Source: Janibacter anophelis NBRC 107843
GTDB lineage: Bacteria > Actinomycetota > Actinomycetes > Actinomycetales > Dermatophilaceae
DNA length: 64,000 bases
Reading direction: 5' to 3'
NCBI RefSeq assembly: GCF_001570945.1
Contig: NZ_BCSQ01000002.1
Location: 1-64,000 of the forward strand
Every line of letters starts with the position of its first letter. The first letter of the stretch is position 1. Below the pieces are notes generated by a model, which was not told where the DNA came from, ran no database searches, and saw nothing but the letters and a program-made list of their open reading frames with translations. The translations under genes were made by a program, and so were the position numbers. Shown here one piece after another: positions 44,353 to 53,967 of this stretch.

Positions 44353-46137
44353 GTGGTCACTCGCATGTCGTCCCTCTTCCTGCGCACCCTCCGCGAGGAT
44401 CCGTCGGACGCCGAGCTCCCGGGCCACAAGCTGCTCGTGCGGGCCGGGTACGTACGGCGCGCGGCACCGGGTGTCTACACGTGGCTGCCGCTCGGTCTGC
44501 GCGTGCTGCGCAAGGTCGAGACGATCGTGCGCGAGGAGATGGAGGCCATCGGCGGTCAGGAGCTGTCCTTCCCGGCGCTGCTGCCCAAGGAGCCCTACGA
44601 GGCGACCAACCGCTGGACCGAGTACGGCGACAACCTCTTCCGCCTCGTCGACCGCAAGGACGCCGACATGCTCCTCGGCCCGACGCACGAGGAGATGTTC
44701 TGCCTTGCGGTCAAGGACATGTACACCTCGTACAAGGACCTGCCGCTCACGCTCTTCCAGATCCAGACGAAGTACCGCGACGAGGCCCGGCCGCGCGCCG
44801 GCGTGCTGCGCGGTCGTGAGTTCATCATGAAGGACAGCTACTCCTTCGACATCGACGACACCGGCCTGCAGAAGGCGTACGACGCGCACCGCGACGCGTA
44901 CATCAAGATCTTCGACCGGCTCGGCTTCGAGTACGTCATCGTGCACGCCGACTCCGGCGCCATGGGCGGCAGCGCGAGCGAGGAGTTCCTCGCCGTCAGC
45001 CCCAACGGCGAGGACACCTTCGTGCGCGACGCCTCCGGCTACGCGGCCAATGTCGAGGCCGTCGAGGTGCCGCAGGCCGCGCCCGTCGAGGTGACCGCCG
45101 GCCCGGCGCACGTCGAGGACACCCCTGACACCCCGACGATCGAGACCCTCGTGGCCGCGCTCAACGCCGACCACCCGCGCACCGACGGCCGCGAGTGGAG
45201 CGCCTCAGACACGCTGAAGAATGTCATCGTCACGCTCGTGCACCCCGCCGACGAGGAGCACGACGAGCCGTGGCGCGAGCCCCTGGCCATCGGTGTCCCC
45301 GGTGACCGCGAGGTCGACGCCAAGCGGCTCGAGGCGCAGGTCGCGCCGGCCGAGGTCGAGGCCTTCGAGGAGAAGGACTTCGCGAGCCACCCGAGCCTGG
45401 CCAAGGGGTACATCGGGCCCGGGGTGCTCGGGTCGGAGAACACCTCGGGCATCCGCTACCTGCTCGACCCCTCCATCGCCGAGGGTTCCGCCTGGGTCAC
45501 CGGCGCCGACGAGCACGGCAAGCACGTCATCGACCTCGTCCACGGTCGCGACTTCACCGCCGACGGCACCATCCAGGCCGCGGAGATCCGCGAGGGCGAC
45601 CCCAGCCCGACCGGGGACGGCACGCTCACCCTCGCGCGCGGCGTCGAGATGGGTCACATCTTCCAGCTCGGCACCAAGTACGCCGAGGCGCTGGGGCTGA
45701 AGGTCCTCGACGAGAACGGCAAGCTCGTCACGGTGACGATGGGCTCGTACGGCATCGGCGTCACCCGCGCCGTCGGCGTCGTCGCCGAGGACAACCACGA
45801 CGAGGCGGGCCTGGTCTGGCCGCGCACCCTCGCCCCCTTCGACGTGCACGTCGTCGCCGCGGGCAAGAGTGACGAGATCTTCACGACGGCTGCGGACCTG
45901 TCCGCCCGGCTGGAAGCGAAGGGGGTCAGCGTCCTCTACGACGACCGCGCCGGCAAGGTGAGCCCGGGCGTGAAGTTCAAGGACGCCGAGCTCATCGGCG
46001 TGCCGACGATCCTCGTCGTGGGCAAGGGCCTGGCCGAGGGCGTCGTCGAGATCAAGGACCGGCGCTCCGGCGACCGGCGCGAGGTCCCCGTGGCCGAGGC
46101 CGTCGACGCGGTGACCGCCGAGGTGGCCTCTCCGTGA
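44353..46137 (+). CDS. proS: Prolyl-tRNA synthetase
   Basis: A 594-aa class II synthetase of the bacterial type, with an editing insertion (about 225-400) between motifs 2 and 3. [21 protein letters not shown] is class II motif 2, [14 protein letters not shown] motif 3, and the anticodon domain occupies the last 110 residues. GTG 44353 has GGAG upstream; an in-frame ATG at 44365 is possible. The HAD gene overlaps its end by 4 bases. Confidence 0.97.
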   Translation: MVTRMSSLFLRTLREDPSDAELPGHKLLVRAGYVRRAAPGVYTWLPLGLRVLRKVETIVREEMEAIGGQELSFPALLPKEPYEATNRWTEYGDNLFRLVDRKDADMLLGPTHEEMFCLAVKDMYTSYKDLPLTLFQIQTKYRDEARPRAGVLRGREFIMKDSYSFDIDDTGLQKAYDAHRDAYIKIFDRLGFEYVIVHADSGAMGGSASEEFLAVSPNGEDTFVRDASGYAANVEAVEVPQAAPVEVTAGPAHVEDTPDTPTIETLVAALNADHPRTDGREWSASDTLKNVIVTLVHPADEEHDEPWREPLAIGVPGDREVDAKRLEAQVAPAEVEAFEEKDFASHPSLAKGYIGPGVLGSENTSGIRYLLDPSIAEGSAWVTGADEHGKHVIDLVHGRDFTADGTIQAAEIREGDPSPTGDGTLTLARGVEMGHIFQLGTKYAEALGLKVLDENGKLVTVTMGSYGIGVTRAVGVVAEDNHDEAGLVWPRTLAPFDVHVVAAGKSDEIFTTAADLSARLEAKGVSVLYDDRAGKVSPGVKFKDAELIGVPTILVVGKGLAEGVVEIKDRRSGDRREVPVAEAVDAVTAEVASP

Positions 46138-46940
46138 GTGTCGACGAGATGCAGCACCCGCTGACCGTCACCGAGCGTCCCGAGGCCGGTCCGGTCGAGG
46201 CCGTCGTCTTCGACTGGGGCGGCACCCTCACGCCGTGGCACGAGATCGACCTGGGGCAGCAGTGGCGGGTCTTCGCCCGCGAGGTGCACGGGATCCCCAT
46301 CGAGTCCGACGACGTGCCGCAGGAGGACCTCGACCGCGCCCAGGAGCTCGCCGACCGGATCCTCGCGGTGGAGGACCGCGCGTGGCGTCGTGGGCGGCTC
46401 GAGGACCGGGCCAGCGCCCGCCTCGACGACATCCTGCGCGAGGCCGGGATCGACCCGCGTGAGGACCGGCACCATGTTGCGCTGGCGGCGTACCGCCGCT
46501 TCTGGGAGCCGCACACCCACACCGACCCGCAGGTGCGGCCGCTCTTCGAGGGGCTGCGCGAGCGCGGGCTCAAGGTCGGGGTCCTGTCCAACACGATCTG
46601 GAGCCGGGAGTACCACCGCGAGATCTTCGATCGCGACGGCGTGCTCGACCTCATCGACGGTGATGCGTACTCGTCCGAGATCCAGGTCGTCAAGCCGCAC
46701 CGCGAGGCCTTCCAGGCCGTCTGCGACGCCCTCGGTGTCGCGCCGACCCACGCCGTGTACGTCGGAGACCGCCTCTTCGAGGACGTGCTCGGATCGCAGG
46801 AGGTCGGCATGCGCGCGATCTGGGTGCCGCACAGCGACATCCCCGCCGACCAGCAGGTGACGGTCGACGTGGAGCCGGACGGCACGGCGCACGAGTTGCT
46901 CGACGTGCTGGGCATCGTCGACGGGTGGCTGGCAGCCTGA
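46134..46940 (+). CDS. HAD family hydrolase with DWGGT motif
   Basis: A 268-aa HAD-superfamily phosphatase. Motif I is [10 protein letters not shown]: the nucleophilic first Asp is kept, but the second Asp, the usual acid/base, is Gly. Motif II is VLSNT, motif III the Lys in VVKPHREAF, motif [12 protein letters not shown]. This DWGGT form recurs in actinobacterial HAD proteins; whether they keep full phosphatase activity is unclear. It is translationally coupled to proS. Confidence 0.83.
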   Translation: MSVDEMQHPLTVTERPEAGPVEAVVFDWGGTLTPWHEIDLGQQWRVFAREVHGIPIESDDVPQEDLDRAQELADRILAVEDRAWRRGRLEDRASARLDDILREAGIDPREDRHHVALAAYRRFWEPHTHTDPQVRPLFEGLRERGLKVGVLSNTIWSREYHREIFDRDGVLDLIDGDAYSSEIQVVKPHREAFQAVCDALGVAPTHAVYVGDRLFEDVLGSQEVGMRAIWVPHSDIPADQQVTVDVEPDGTAHELLDVLGIVDGWLAA

Positions 46941-46947
46941 GCGGCGC

Positions 46948-47370
46948 TCAGTCGCGATGGCGCGTGCGGGTGCGCCACCACTGCAGGACGTCCGTGCACC
47001 ACAGCGCCCAGAGCACGAGCACGGGCTGGAAGAGCAGCCGCACCGCCCGGCTGGTGTCGCTCGTCAGGCCGAAGGCGTCACGTCGCTCGGTCAGCTGCGC
47101 GATGTTGCCGGGCAGGACCGCCACGAAGAGCAGGGCCACGGCGATCCCCACCAGTGCCCGTCGTGGATGGCGCCACGAGATGAGCAGCGCGGCGCCACAG
47201 ACGATCTCGACGACCCCAGAGACGACGACCACCAGGTCGGCATCCAGCGGCAGCCACGGCGGCACCTGCGCCTGGAACTCGGTGCGGGCGAAGCTCAGGT
47301 GCGCGGTGCCGGCCAGGACCAGGAAGGCACCGAGCAGGACCTGCGCGGCGGCTCGTAGCGAAGACGTCAT
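46948..47370 (-). CDS. DoxX-like membrane protein
   Basis: A 140-aa protein with four hydrophobic helices; AGTAHLSFARTEFQAQVPPWLP and GVVEIVCGAALLISWRHPR match the DoxX-like pattern of the gene at 39714. The last residues are basic (WWRTRTRHRD). ATG 47370 is used. It ends 7 bases from the convergent HAD gene, with no room for a terminator between them. Confidence 0.75.
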   Translation of the reverse strand: MTSSLRAAAQVLLGAFLVLAGTAHLSFARTEFQAQVPPWLPLDADLVVVVSGVVEIVCGAALLISWRHPRRALVGIAVALLFVAVLPGNIAQLTERRDAFGLTSDTSRAVRLLFQPVLVLWALWCTDVLQWWRTRTRHRD

Positions 47371-47436
47371 GCCCCACCGTCCCACGCGGCAGGCGCACAG
47401 GCGGATCGGTGTCCGGCGCGTGACAGGCTGTCCCGC

Positions 47437-48192
47437 ATGACGCACGTCCTCGTCCTCGGCGGCACCGCCGAGGCACGCTCCCTCGCCGCGCTCCTCGTGG
47501 AGGCGGGGGTACCCCTCACCTCGTCGCTCGCGGGCCGGGTCTCCCGGCCGCGGTTGCCGGCGGGGCCCGTGCGGATCGGAGGCTTCGGGGGAGTGGATGG
47601 GCTCGCGCGGTGGCTGCGCGAGCACGACGTGACGGCTGTCGTCGACGCCACCCACCCCTTCGCCACGACGATGGGCGCCCATGCGGCACAGGCCTGCTCG
47701 TCGCTCGGGCTGCCGTTGCTGCGGCTGGCGCGACCCGGGTGGTCGGACCACCCCGATGCGTCCTCGTGGACCTGGGTGGACTCGCACGTCGCGGCCCGGG
47801 AGGCGGCGGACGAGGTGGGCGGTACCCCCTTCGTCACGACGGGTCGGCAGACCCTGCACCACCACGTCGACGCGTGGCGGCACCGGTCGGCACTCGTCCG
47901 CCTCGTCGAGCCGCCGGAGGAGCCCCTGCCCGCGGCGTGGACCGTGCTGCGCTCGCGCGGGCCCTTCGCCGTCGCCGACGAGGAGGCGCTGATGCGCGAG
48001 CACGGCGTCGGGGTGCTGCTCACCAAGGACTCCGGCGGGCGGTACACCGAGGCCAAGCTCGACGCGGCGCGACGTCTGGGAGTCCCCGTCGTCGTCGTGG
48101 CCCGCCCACCGCGCGCCGCCGGTGTCGCGGAGGCGGCCGACGCCGCCGCTGCCGCGGCCTGGATCACGGCACTCGGGGCGCTCCGGCCGTGA
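47437..48192 (+). CDS. cobK: Precorrin-6A reductase
   Basis: A 251-aa enzyme of the aerobic cobalamin route that reduces precorrin-6A to dihydroprecorrin-6 (precorrin-6B). HVLVLGGTAEARSLA at the N-terminus, VVDATHPFATTMGAHAA near residue 66 and LLTKDSGGRYTEAKLDAA near 190 are family landmarks. CAGGCT stands 7 bases before ATG 47437, within GACAGGCTGTC, a small palindrome. It stands alone on the forward strand opposite the end of cobD. Confidence 0.92.
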   Translation: MTHVLVLGGTAEARSLAALLVEAGVPLTSSLAGRVSRPRLPAGPVRIGGFGGVDGLARWLREHDVTAVVDATHPFATTMGAHAAQACSSLGLPLLRLARPGWSDHPDASSWTWVDSHVAAREAADEVGGTPFVTTGRQTLHHHVDAWRHRSALVRLVEPPEEPLPAAWTVLRSRGPFAVADEEALMREHGVGVLLTKDSGGRYTEAKLDAARRLGVPVVVVARPPRAAGVAEAADAAAAAAWITALGALRP

Positions 48193-48205
48193 CCCGCGGC
48201 GTGAC

Positions 48206-49150
48206 TCAGGTCCGTCGCAGCGCGATGCGCAGGAGCAGCGCGCCGGCCACCGTGATCACGCCGACACGATCGGCGAGGGCGACCGCGCGCGGTAGGTCGG
48301 ACGTGACGGGCGCACGCCCGGACCCGAGGACCGCCCTGTCCTCCGCCCCGCTGGCGTAGACGGTCCGGCCACCGAGCCGGACGTCGAGCGCCGCGGCGAA
48401 GCCTGCCTCGACCGGTCCTGCGTTCGGGCTGGGGTGCGCGCGGCCATCGCGCACCGCGGTCCTCATCACGTCCACGGCGCGTCGGGGTGAAGCCGCGCTG
48501 GTGGCGAGCACGGTCACGCGGGCGGGGAGCCAGCCGAGCACGTCGTCGAGGCGTGCGGCAGCCCAGCCGAACCGGGCGTAGCGGGTCGAGCGGTGCCCGT
48601 GCATCGCGTCGAGCGTGTTGACCGCGCGGTGCAGGACGATCCCGGTGGGGCCGATCAACGCACCCCACACGAGGGTGCCGACGACCGCGTCGGACGAGTT
48701 CTCCGCCACCGACTCGACGGCCGCGCGGGCGACGTCGTCGGGGCCGAGGTCGTCGGTGATCCGACCGACGAGGTTGCGCACCCGGCGCCGTGCCCCCGGC
48801 AGGTCGCCGGTTGCGAGCAGGTCGTGCACCGCGGTGCCCTCGCGGCCCAGGCTCGTGCCACCGAGGGCAGCCCAGGTGAGAGCCGTGGTCGCGGCGGCGC
48901 ATGCGGGCGCAGGGAGGCGCTGCGCGGTCAGGCCGAGGGCGAGCACGGGGGCCAGGGTGATGGCCTCGGTGACGACTCCGGCGCTGCGGGAGTCGCGGTG
49001 GGTGTGGGACTCGACCCACCCGGCCCAGGTGCCGAAGAGCGCGACCGGATGGGCACGTCGCGGGTCGCCCAACGCCCGGTCGGCGAGCCATCCGAGGACG
49101 AGCCCGACGGCCACCGGATCGAGCCGGGCGGTCCCGGGGGAGGGCCTCAC
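48206..49150 (-). CDS. cobD: Adenosylcobinamide-phosphate synthase
   Basis: A 314-aa membrane protein (CobD/CbiB family) that attaches the aminopropanol arm to adenosylcobyric acid. Conserved segments include AENSSDAVVGTLVWGALIGPTG, LHRAVNTLDAMHGHR and SPNAGPVEAGFAAAL. About four to five hydrophobic stretches are visible. GTG 49150 overlaps cobU by 4 bases; it is the last gene of the reverse-strand cobalamin operon. Confidence 0.93.
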   Translation of the reverse strand: MRPSPGTARLDPVAVGLVLGWLADRALGDPRRAHPVALFGTWAGWVESHTHRDSRSAGVVTEAITLAPVLALGLTAQRLPAPACAAATTALTWAALGGTSLGREGTAVHDLLATGDLPGARRRVRNLVGRITDDLGPDDVARAAVESVAENSSDAVVGTLVWGALIGPTGIVLHRAVNTLDAMHGHRSTRYARFGWAAARLDDVLGWLPARVTVLATSAASPRRAVDVMRTAVRDGRAHPSPNAGPVEAGFAAALDVRLGGRTVYASGAEDRAVLGSGRAPVTSDLPRAVALADRVGVITVAGALLLRIALRRT

Positions 49151-49698
49151 GCCTCGCCCTTGACCGTCAGCACCTGCCCGGCGACGACGAGGTCGACCCG
49201 GTCCGCAGCCGCGGCGATGCGCTGGTTGAGCAACCCGAGGCGGTCGGCGAAGATCCGTCCCGACCGGTGTGCGGGCACGACCCCCCACCCGACCTCGTTG
49301 GTCACCGCGACGACGTGGCAGGCGGTGCGCCATGCGGTCTCGAGGGCGTCGATCCGCTCGTCCAGGTCGGGGCCCCAGTCGCTCTCGGGGGCCTCCCATG
49401 CGGCGAGCTCGTCGAGCTGTGCGGTCAACCAGGTGCCCAGGCAGTCGAGCAGCACGGGCCCGGGCGAGGTGAGCAGGGCTGCTGCGGCGTCGGTGGACTC
49501 GATCGTCGTCCAGGCAGCCGGTCGTCGCCCACGGTGCGCTGCGACGCGTGCGGCCCAGTCCGCGTCGTCCCGCTGCGGTCCCGAGGCGATGTAGGTGACC
49601 GCCGTGCCGGTGGACAGGTGGGGCGGCAGGAGCAGGGACTCCGCGTGCCGGGACTTGCCGGAGCGGACACCGCCGGTGACGAGGATGCGCACGGTCAC
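49147..49698 (-). CDS. cobU: Adenosylcobinamide kinase/phosphate guanylyltransferase
   Basis: A 183-aa bifunctional enzyme that phosphorylates adenosylcobinamide and then forms the GDP derivative. GGVRSGKSRHAE is the P-loop, HRGRRPAAWTT contains the guanylylated His, and TNEVGWGVVP is a further signature. GTG 49698 overlaps the cobS stop; an upstream GTG adds only one residue. Confidence 0.94.
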   Translation of the reverse strand: MTVRILVTGGVRSGKSRHAESLLLPPHLSTGTAVTYIASGPQRDDADWAARVAAHRGRRPAAWTTIESTDAAAALLTSPGPVLLDCLGTWLTAQLDELAAWEAPESDWGPDLDERIDALETAWRTACHVVAVTNEVGWGVVPAHRSGRIFADRLGLLNQRIAAAADRVDLVVAGQVLTVKGEA

Positions 49699-50501
49699 CA
49701 CCCCAGGGTGAGCGTCACGAGGATGACGGTCAGGGCGATCTCGACCCCGGCGCCGATGACGTCGCCGCTGACCCCGCCGAAGGTCCGAGCAGCCTTGGCG
49801 CGCAAGACGATCGCGGCCCACAGCCCCAGTGGAGCAGCGGCAGCGGCGGCGGCCACGATCCGGACGACGGCCCACAGGTCCGGGTCGTCGCGGTGGGCGA
49901 GGACCACGGGCCACACCGACAGGACGAGCACGGCTGTCACGGTGAGCGTGAGCAGCAACGCCGTGACCGGGTGCACGCTCCCGACGAAGGCGGCGCCGAG
50001 TCGCGACCCCTCAGACGGGGGGTGTCCCGTGGCGCACACGACGGCCGCTGCCGCCCGCGAGGCGATGACGGCGGCGCTGATGATGGGGGCGCCCCACCAT
50101 CCGTAGGACAGGAGCGTCGCGATCGCCGCTGCCTGTACGAGGAGGACGAGGACGAGGGCGGCGACGCCCATCGGGCCGACGTCGCCGCTGCGCATGACCT
50201 GGAGCGCTCGCTCCCTGGTCCAGCCGGCGCCGAGCCCGTCGACGGTGTCGGCGAGCCCGTCGAGGTGCATGGCACGGGTGCCGTACGCGAGGACGCCGAG
50301 GGCGGCGGCCGCGGCGACGAGCGGTGGCACGCCCACTTCGACCGTCAGGCAGACGAGGAGGACCTGCAGCGCGAGGGGGACGACGGCGAGGGGCGCGAGG
50401 AGCAGCGCCGACCGCGCGGTGGCGGGCGTGATCGTCACCTGCCCGCTCGGGCTGCGGGTGAAGGTGCCCGTCGCCAGCCGCAGTCCCTCGCCGAGGCTCA
50501 T
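49695..50501 (-). CDS. cobS: Adenosylcobinamide-GDP ribazoletransferase
   Basis: Cobalamin synthase, 268 aa, an integral membrane enzyme joining alpha-ribazole to adenosylcobinamide-GDP. DGLADTVDGLGAG near residue 93 has the conserved Asp-rich metal site and FGGVSGDVIGAG near 240 the C-terminal signature. Five to seven hydrophobic helices. ATG 50501 overlaps cobA by 4 bases. Confidence 0.94.
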   Translation of the reverse strand: MSLGEGLRLATGTFTRSPSGQVTITPATARSALLLAPLAVVPLALQVLLVCLTVEVGVPPLVAAAAALGVLAYGTRAMHLDGLADTVDGLGAGWTRERALQVMRSGDVGPMGVAALVLVLLVQAAAIATLLSYGWWGAPIISAAVIASRAAAAVVCATGHPPSEGSRLGAAFVGSVHPVTALLLTLTVTAVLVLSVWPVVLAHRDDPDLWAVVRIVAAAAAAAPLGLWAAIVLRAKAARTFGGVSGDVIGAGVEIALTVILVTLTLGW

Positions 50502-51268
50502 CCGGCGGCCGCCGAAGGGGGCTCGAGCGCGTCGACGACCTCGCCGATGACGGTGATGGCGGGGGGAGCGAAGCCGCCCGCGTCCGCCTCGACCGCGATC
50601 TGCGACAAGGGGGCCCGGACCGAGCGCTGCTGGGGGCTGGCCCCGTCGGCGATGCAGGCGGCGGGGGTGTCGGCCGACAGGCCGGCGGCGATGAGGGTCT
50701 CGGCGATGGAGCCGAGCGTGGCCACGCCCATGAGCACGACGATCGTCAGGCGCGAGGTCGCCAGCGCGGCCCAGTCGACCTCGCTGCGCGGGTCGTCGGG
50801 GGCGACGTGCCCGGAGACGACCGCGACGCCTTGGGAGAGTCCGCGGTGCGTGACGGGGATGCCGGCGAGGGCGGGGACCGAAAAGGCGGACGAGACACCG
50901 GGGATCGCCTCGACGGGCACACCGGCAGCGACGCAGTGCTGCCACTCCTCACCCCCGCGGCCGAAGAGGTATCCGTCGCCGCCCTTGAGCCGCACGACGA
51001 CCCGGCCGGCACGGGCGTGCTCGACGAGCAGCTCGTTGATGCGCTCCTGCGGGGTGAACTCGCCGCGCGGGATCTTGCCGACGTGGATCACCTCGGCCCG
51101 CGGGGCGTGCTCGGCGATCGCGGCGATGGGGGCGAGACGGTCGGTGACGACGACATCGGCCACGGCGAGGGCGTCTCGGCCGGCGAGGGTCAGCAGACCG
51201 GGGTCGCCGGGGCCGCCGCCGACGAGGAGGACGTGCCCGGTGGTGGGTGGGGTGGTGGCGTCGGTCAT
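50498..51268 (-). CDS. cobA: Uroporphyrinogen-III C-methyltransferase
   Basis: A 256-aa SAM-dependent enzyme making precorrin-2, the branch point to cobalamin and siroheme. VGGGPGDPGLLTL opens the protein and VVRLKGGDGYLFGRGGEE near residue 90 is the classical second motif. It is a stand-alone methyltransferase, without the CysG-type dehydrogenase/chelatase part. It overlaps the cobB-cobC fusion gene by 4 bases. Confidence 0.94.
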   Translation of the reverse strand: MTDATTPPTTGHVLLVGGGPGDPGLLTLAGRDALAVADVVVTDRLAPIAAIAEHAPRAEVIHVGKIPRGEFTPQERINELLVEHARAGRVVVRLKGGDGYLFGRGGEEWQHCVAAGVPVEAIPGVSSAFSVPALAGIPVTHRGLSQGVAVVSGHVAPDDPRSEVDWAALATSRLTIVVLMGVATLGSIAETLIAAGLSADTPAACIADGASPQQRSVRAPLSQIAVEADAGGFAPPAITVIGEVVDALEPPSAAAG

Positions 51269-53967
51269 GCGGTCCTCCGGTGCTGCAGGGTGTGACCGAG
51301 CTCGCGCAGGAGCCCGTCGATGGTGTGCGGGTCGCGGACGGCGATGCGCACCCAGGTGCGGTCGAGTCCGGGAAAAGTATCGCCCCGGCGCACGGCCCAG
51401 CCGGCGCTGCGCAGGCTCTCGTGGGCACCGTCACCCACCTGCGCGAGGACGAAGGGGGCGTCCTCGCCCCCCGTGGGGACGGCCAGGTCGTGCAGCCCCG
51501 CGAGCAGGTGGGCGCGCCAGCGGCCGGTCTCCTCGGCCGCCCGCTCGGCCTCGGTGAGGGCCTGCGGGGTCGCCGTCTCGGTCATGACGCGCAGGGCGAG
51601 GGAGCCGACGGACCAGTGCGGCTGGTGGGCGGCGAGGGTGGCGACGACGTCGCGGTCACCGGCGAGGTAGCCGGCGCGGATGCCCGCGACGGCCCAGGTC
51701 TTGGTGAGGGAGCGCACGACGAGGATGCCCGTCAGGTCGCCGGGCAGCAGCGACTCCCGCTCCCCGGGCACCGCGTCGATGAAGGCCTCGTCGACGAGCA
51801 GGACTCGTCCCGGCCGCGTCAGCGCCCGCAGGGTCGACGCGGGGTGGAGCACCCCGGTCGGGTTGGTCGGGTTGCCGATGACCACCAGGTCGGCGTCGCC
51901 GATCTCGTCGACCGCCGCCTCGGTGAGGCCGAAGCCGTCCTCGGCTCGCAGCAGCACCCTGCGCACCTCGTGCCCCGCGGCGCGAAGCGCCGCCTCGGGT
52001 TCGGTGAACTGCGGGTGCACGACCACCGCATCCCGCGGCGTCAGCGCCCGGGCCAGCAGCGTGAACGCCTCGGCCCCCCCGCTCGTCGGCAGCACCTGCT
52101 CCCGCGCCAGCCCGTGCCGAGCAGCCAGCGCGTCCCGCGCCGCAGTCGCATCGGGATAAGCGGCCACCCGCGAGAGCTCGTCGACCAGAGCCCCCGCCAG
52201 CCACGAAGGGGGTTGAGTCAGCCGCACGTTGACAGCCAGGTCCACGAGGTCATCCGACACCTCGGCGTCGCCGTGATGCCGAAGAAGGTCGACCGGCGTC
52301 GTCGCGGCCGGTCGCGAAGACCAAGCCGCCGACGAAGGCAAGGACACGGATCGGGTGCGGGTGCCCCGACTCAAGGGCTGAGCCGGTTGCGAGGAGGAAC
52401 GTGAGGGATGGGACGGGTCTTGGTGCACGTGCGAAGCCCCTAGGGGCGCCCGTTCCGATCCGCGGACGTCGGAACTCGGCATCTCACTCCGCCCGCGGAC
52501 GTCGGAACCACGCGGGTCTGTGCGCGAGCGCCACAAACCAGCGGCCTCGACAAACGAGACCGCCACGGAAGGCGACCCGGCCCAGTGGGTGTGCAGGTAC
52601 GACGCGACGAGCGTGGCGCGGCCGGTGCCGGCGGGGTCGAGGGCGAAGCCTTCGGAGCGGCCGCCCAGGTCCCAGGCGGCGGGGGTGCCGGAGGGCGGGT
52701 CGGTCGTGGTGCGGTGGAACTCGTGGCCGGTGACGCGGGTGCCGGCGGGGCCGATGATCGAGTCGGTGAGGGAGGTGGCGTCGCGGTAGCCGAGGGTGAG
52801 GCGGCGGCCCATCGCGGCGCGGGCGGGCAGCGCGCCGATCATCGGGTGGTCGTCGAGGGTCTGCGCGAGGTAGAGCATGCCGGCGCACTCGGCGACGGTC
52901 GGCATGCCGTCGGCGACGGCGGCCCGGATCTGCTCGACGAGTGGACGGTTGGTCGTGAGGACCCGGGCGTGCACCTCGGGGAAGCCGCCGCCGAGGTAGA
53001 GCGCGCTGGTGCCCTCGGGCAGGGCGTCGTCGCGGGCCGGGTCGAACTCCGCGACCTGCGCCCCCGCGGCCTCGAGCAGCTCGACGGTCTCGGGGTAGCG
53101 GAAGGTGAAGGCCCGGCCGCCGGCGACAGCGACGACGGGGGACTCCCTTCGAGACGGTCGCTCCACGACCTCCTCAGGGAGCGTGGCCGGGCGGCCTCGC
53201 ACCTCAGGGACCGTGGCCGTGGGGGCGAGCGCAGCGGCCGGATCCCATGGCCGTGCGTCGAGGTCGGGCGCGGTGTGTGCCGCACGCAGGAGTGCGTCGA
53301 GGTCGAGGTGCTCCTCGGCGACGGCCGCGATGTGGTCGAGGGTCGCGGCGGCCTCGCCGCGCTCGGCGGCGGGGACGAGGCCGAGGTGACGGGAGGGCAC
53401 GTGCATGGCGGCGTCCCGGGGCAGGACACCCCAGACGGGGACGCCGACGCCTTCGACCGCTCGCCTGGCCTCGTCGCCGTGCCGGGGGGTGCCCGCCTTG
53501 TTGAGGACGACGCCGACGACGTCGAGCGCCGGGTCGATCGTCGCCAGGCCGTGCACGGTGGCGGCGACGGTGCGCGAGGTGGAGCTGATGTCGACGACGA
53601 GCACGACGGGCGTGCGGGTCAGGGTCGCGACGTGCGCGCTGGAGGCGAAGCCGTCCGCGCCGAGCCGTCCGTCCAGCAGACCCATGACGCCCTCGAGCAC
53701 CGCGACGTCCGCGGGTGCGGGATGGGTGGCGCCGCGGGCGAGGAGGGGAGCGATGCTCCCTTCGCCGACGAGGAAGGGGTCGAGGGTGCGGCTCGGACGC
53801 CCGGTCGCCAGGGCGTGGTAGCCGGGGTCGATGTAGTCCGGGCCGACCTTGGCCGGCGCGACGGTCAGGCCACGGCGGGCGAGCGCCGCCATGATCCCCA
53901 CGGCGATCGTCGTCTTGCCGTGTCCCGAGGCGGGTGCGGCGACGAGGACCCGGGGGAGGGTCACCAT
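51265..53967 (-). CDS. cobB: Fusion of cobyrinate a,c-diamide synthase and CobC-like aminotransferase
   Basis: One uninterrupted 900-aa reading frame. Residues 1-470 are CobB: P-loop AAPASGHGKTTIAVG, GPDYIDPGYH, and a GATase domain with GGGFPEVHA, AECAGMLYLA (catalytic Cys) and SYLHTHWAG. Residues 475-560 form a Ser/Arg-rich linker encoded by repetitive DNA. Residues about 565-900 are a fold-type I PLP enzyme like CobC/CobD decarboxylase: GNPTNPTGVL and SLTKTWAVAGIRAGYL with the lysine. No stop or frameshift separates them. An internal ATG or GTG in the linker could also yield a separate CobC. ATG 53967 or GTG 53964 may be the start. Confidence 0.85.
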   Translation of the reverse strand: MVTLPRVLVAAPASGHGKTTIAVGIMAALARRGLTVAPAKVGPDYIDPGYHALATGRPSRTLDPFLVGEGSIAPLLARGATHPAPADVAVLEGVMGLLDGRLGADGFASSAHVATLTRTPVVLVVDISSTSRTVAATVHGLATIDPALDVVGVVLNKAGTPRHGDEARRAVEGVGVPVWGVLPRDAAMHVPSRHLGLVPAAERGEAAATLDHIAAVAEEHLDLDALLRAAHTAPDLDARPWDPAAALAPTATVPEVRGRPATLPEEVVERPSRRESPVVAVAGGRAFTFRYPETVELLEAAGAQVAEFDPARDDALPEGTSALYLGGGFPEVHARVLTTNRPLVEQIRAAVADGMPTVAECAGMLYLAQTLDDHPMIGALPARAAMGRRLTLGYRDATSLTDSIIGPAGTRVTGHEFHRTTTDPPSGTPAAWDLGGRSEGFALDPAGTGRATLVASYLHTHWAGSPSVAVSFVEAAGLWRSRTDPRGSDVRGRSEMPSSDVRGSERAPLGASHVHQDPSHPSRSSSQPAQPLSRGTRTRSVSLPSSAAWSSRPAATTPVDLLRHHGDAEVSDDLVDLAVNVRLTQPPSWLAGALVDELSRVAAYPDATAARDALAARHGLAREQVLPTSGGAEAFTLLARALTPRDAVVVHPQFTEPEAALRAAGHEVRRVLLRAEDGFGLTEAAVDEIGDADLVVIGNPTNPTGVLHPASTLRALTRPGRVLLVDEAFIDAVPGERESLLPGDLTGILVVRSLTKTWAVAGIRAGYLAGDRDVVATLAAHQPHWSVGSLALRVMTETATPQALTEAERAAEETGRWRAHLLAGLHDLAVPTGGEDAPFVLAQVGDGAHESLRSAGWAVRRGDTFPGLDRTWVRIAVRDPHTIDGLLRELGHTLQHRRTA
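52452..52508. repeat. Direct repeats inside the CobB-CobC linker
   Basis: CCGCGGACGTCGGAAC occurs at 52460-52475 and 52493-52508, exactly 33 bases apart, so it encodes an 11-residue protein repeat (SDVRG units). GTTCCGA (52452-52458) is the inverse of TCGGAAC (52469-52475), adding a stem. The pattern resembles a former intergenic repeat now read through as linker. Confidence 0.6.
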
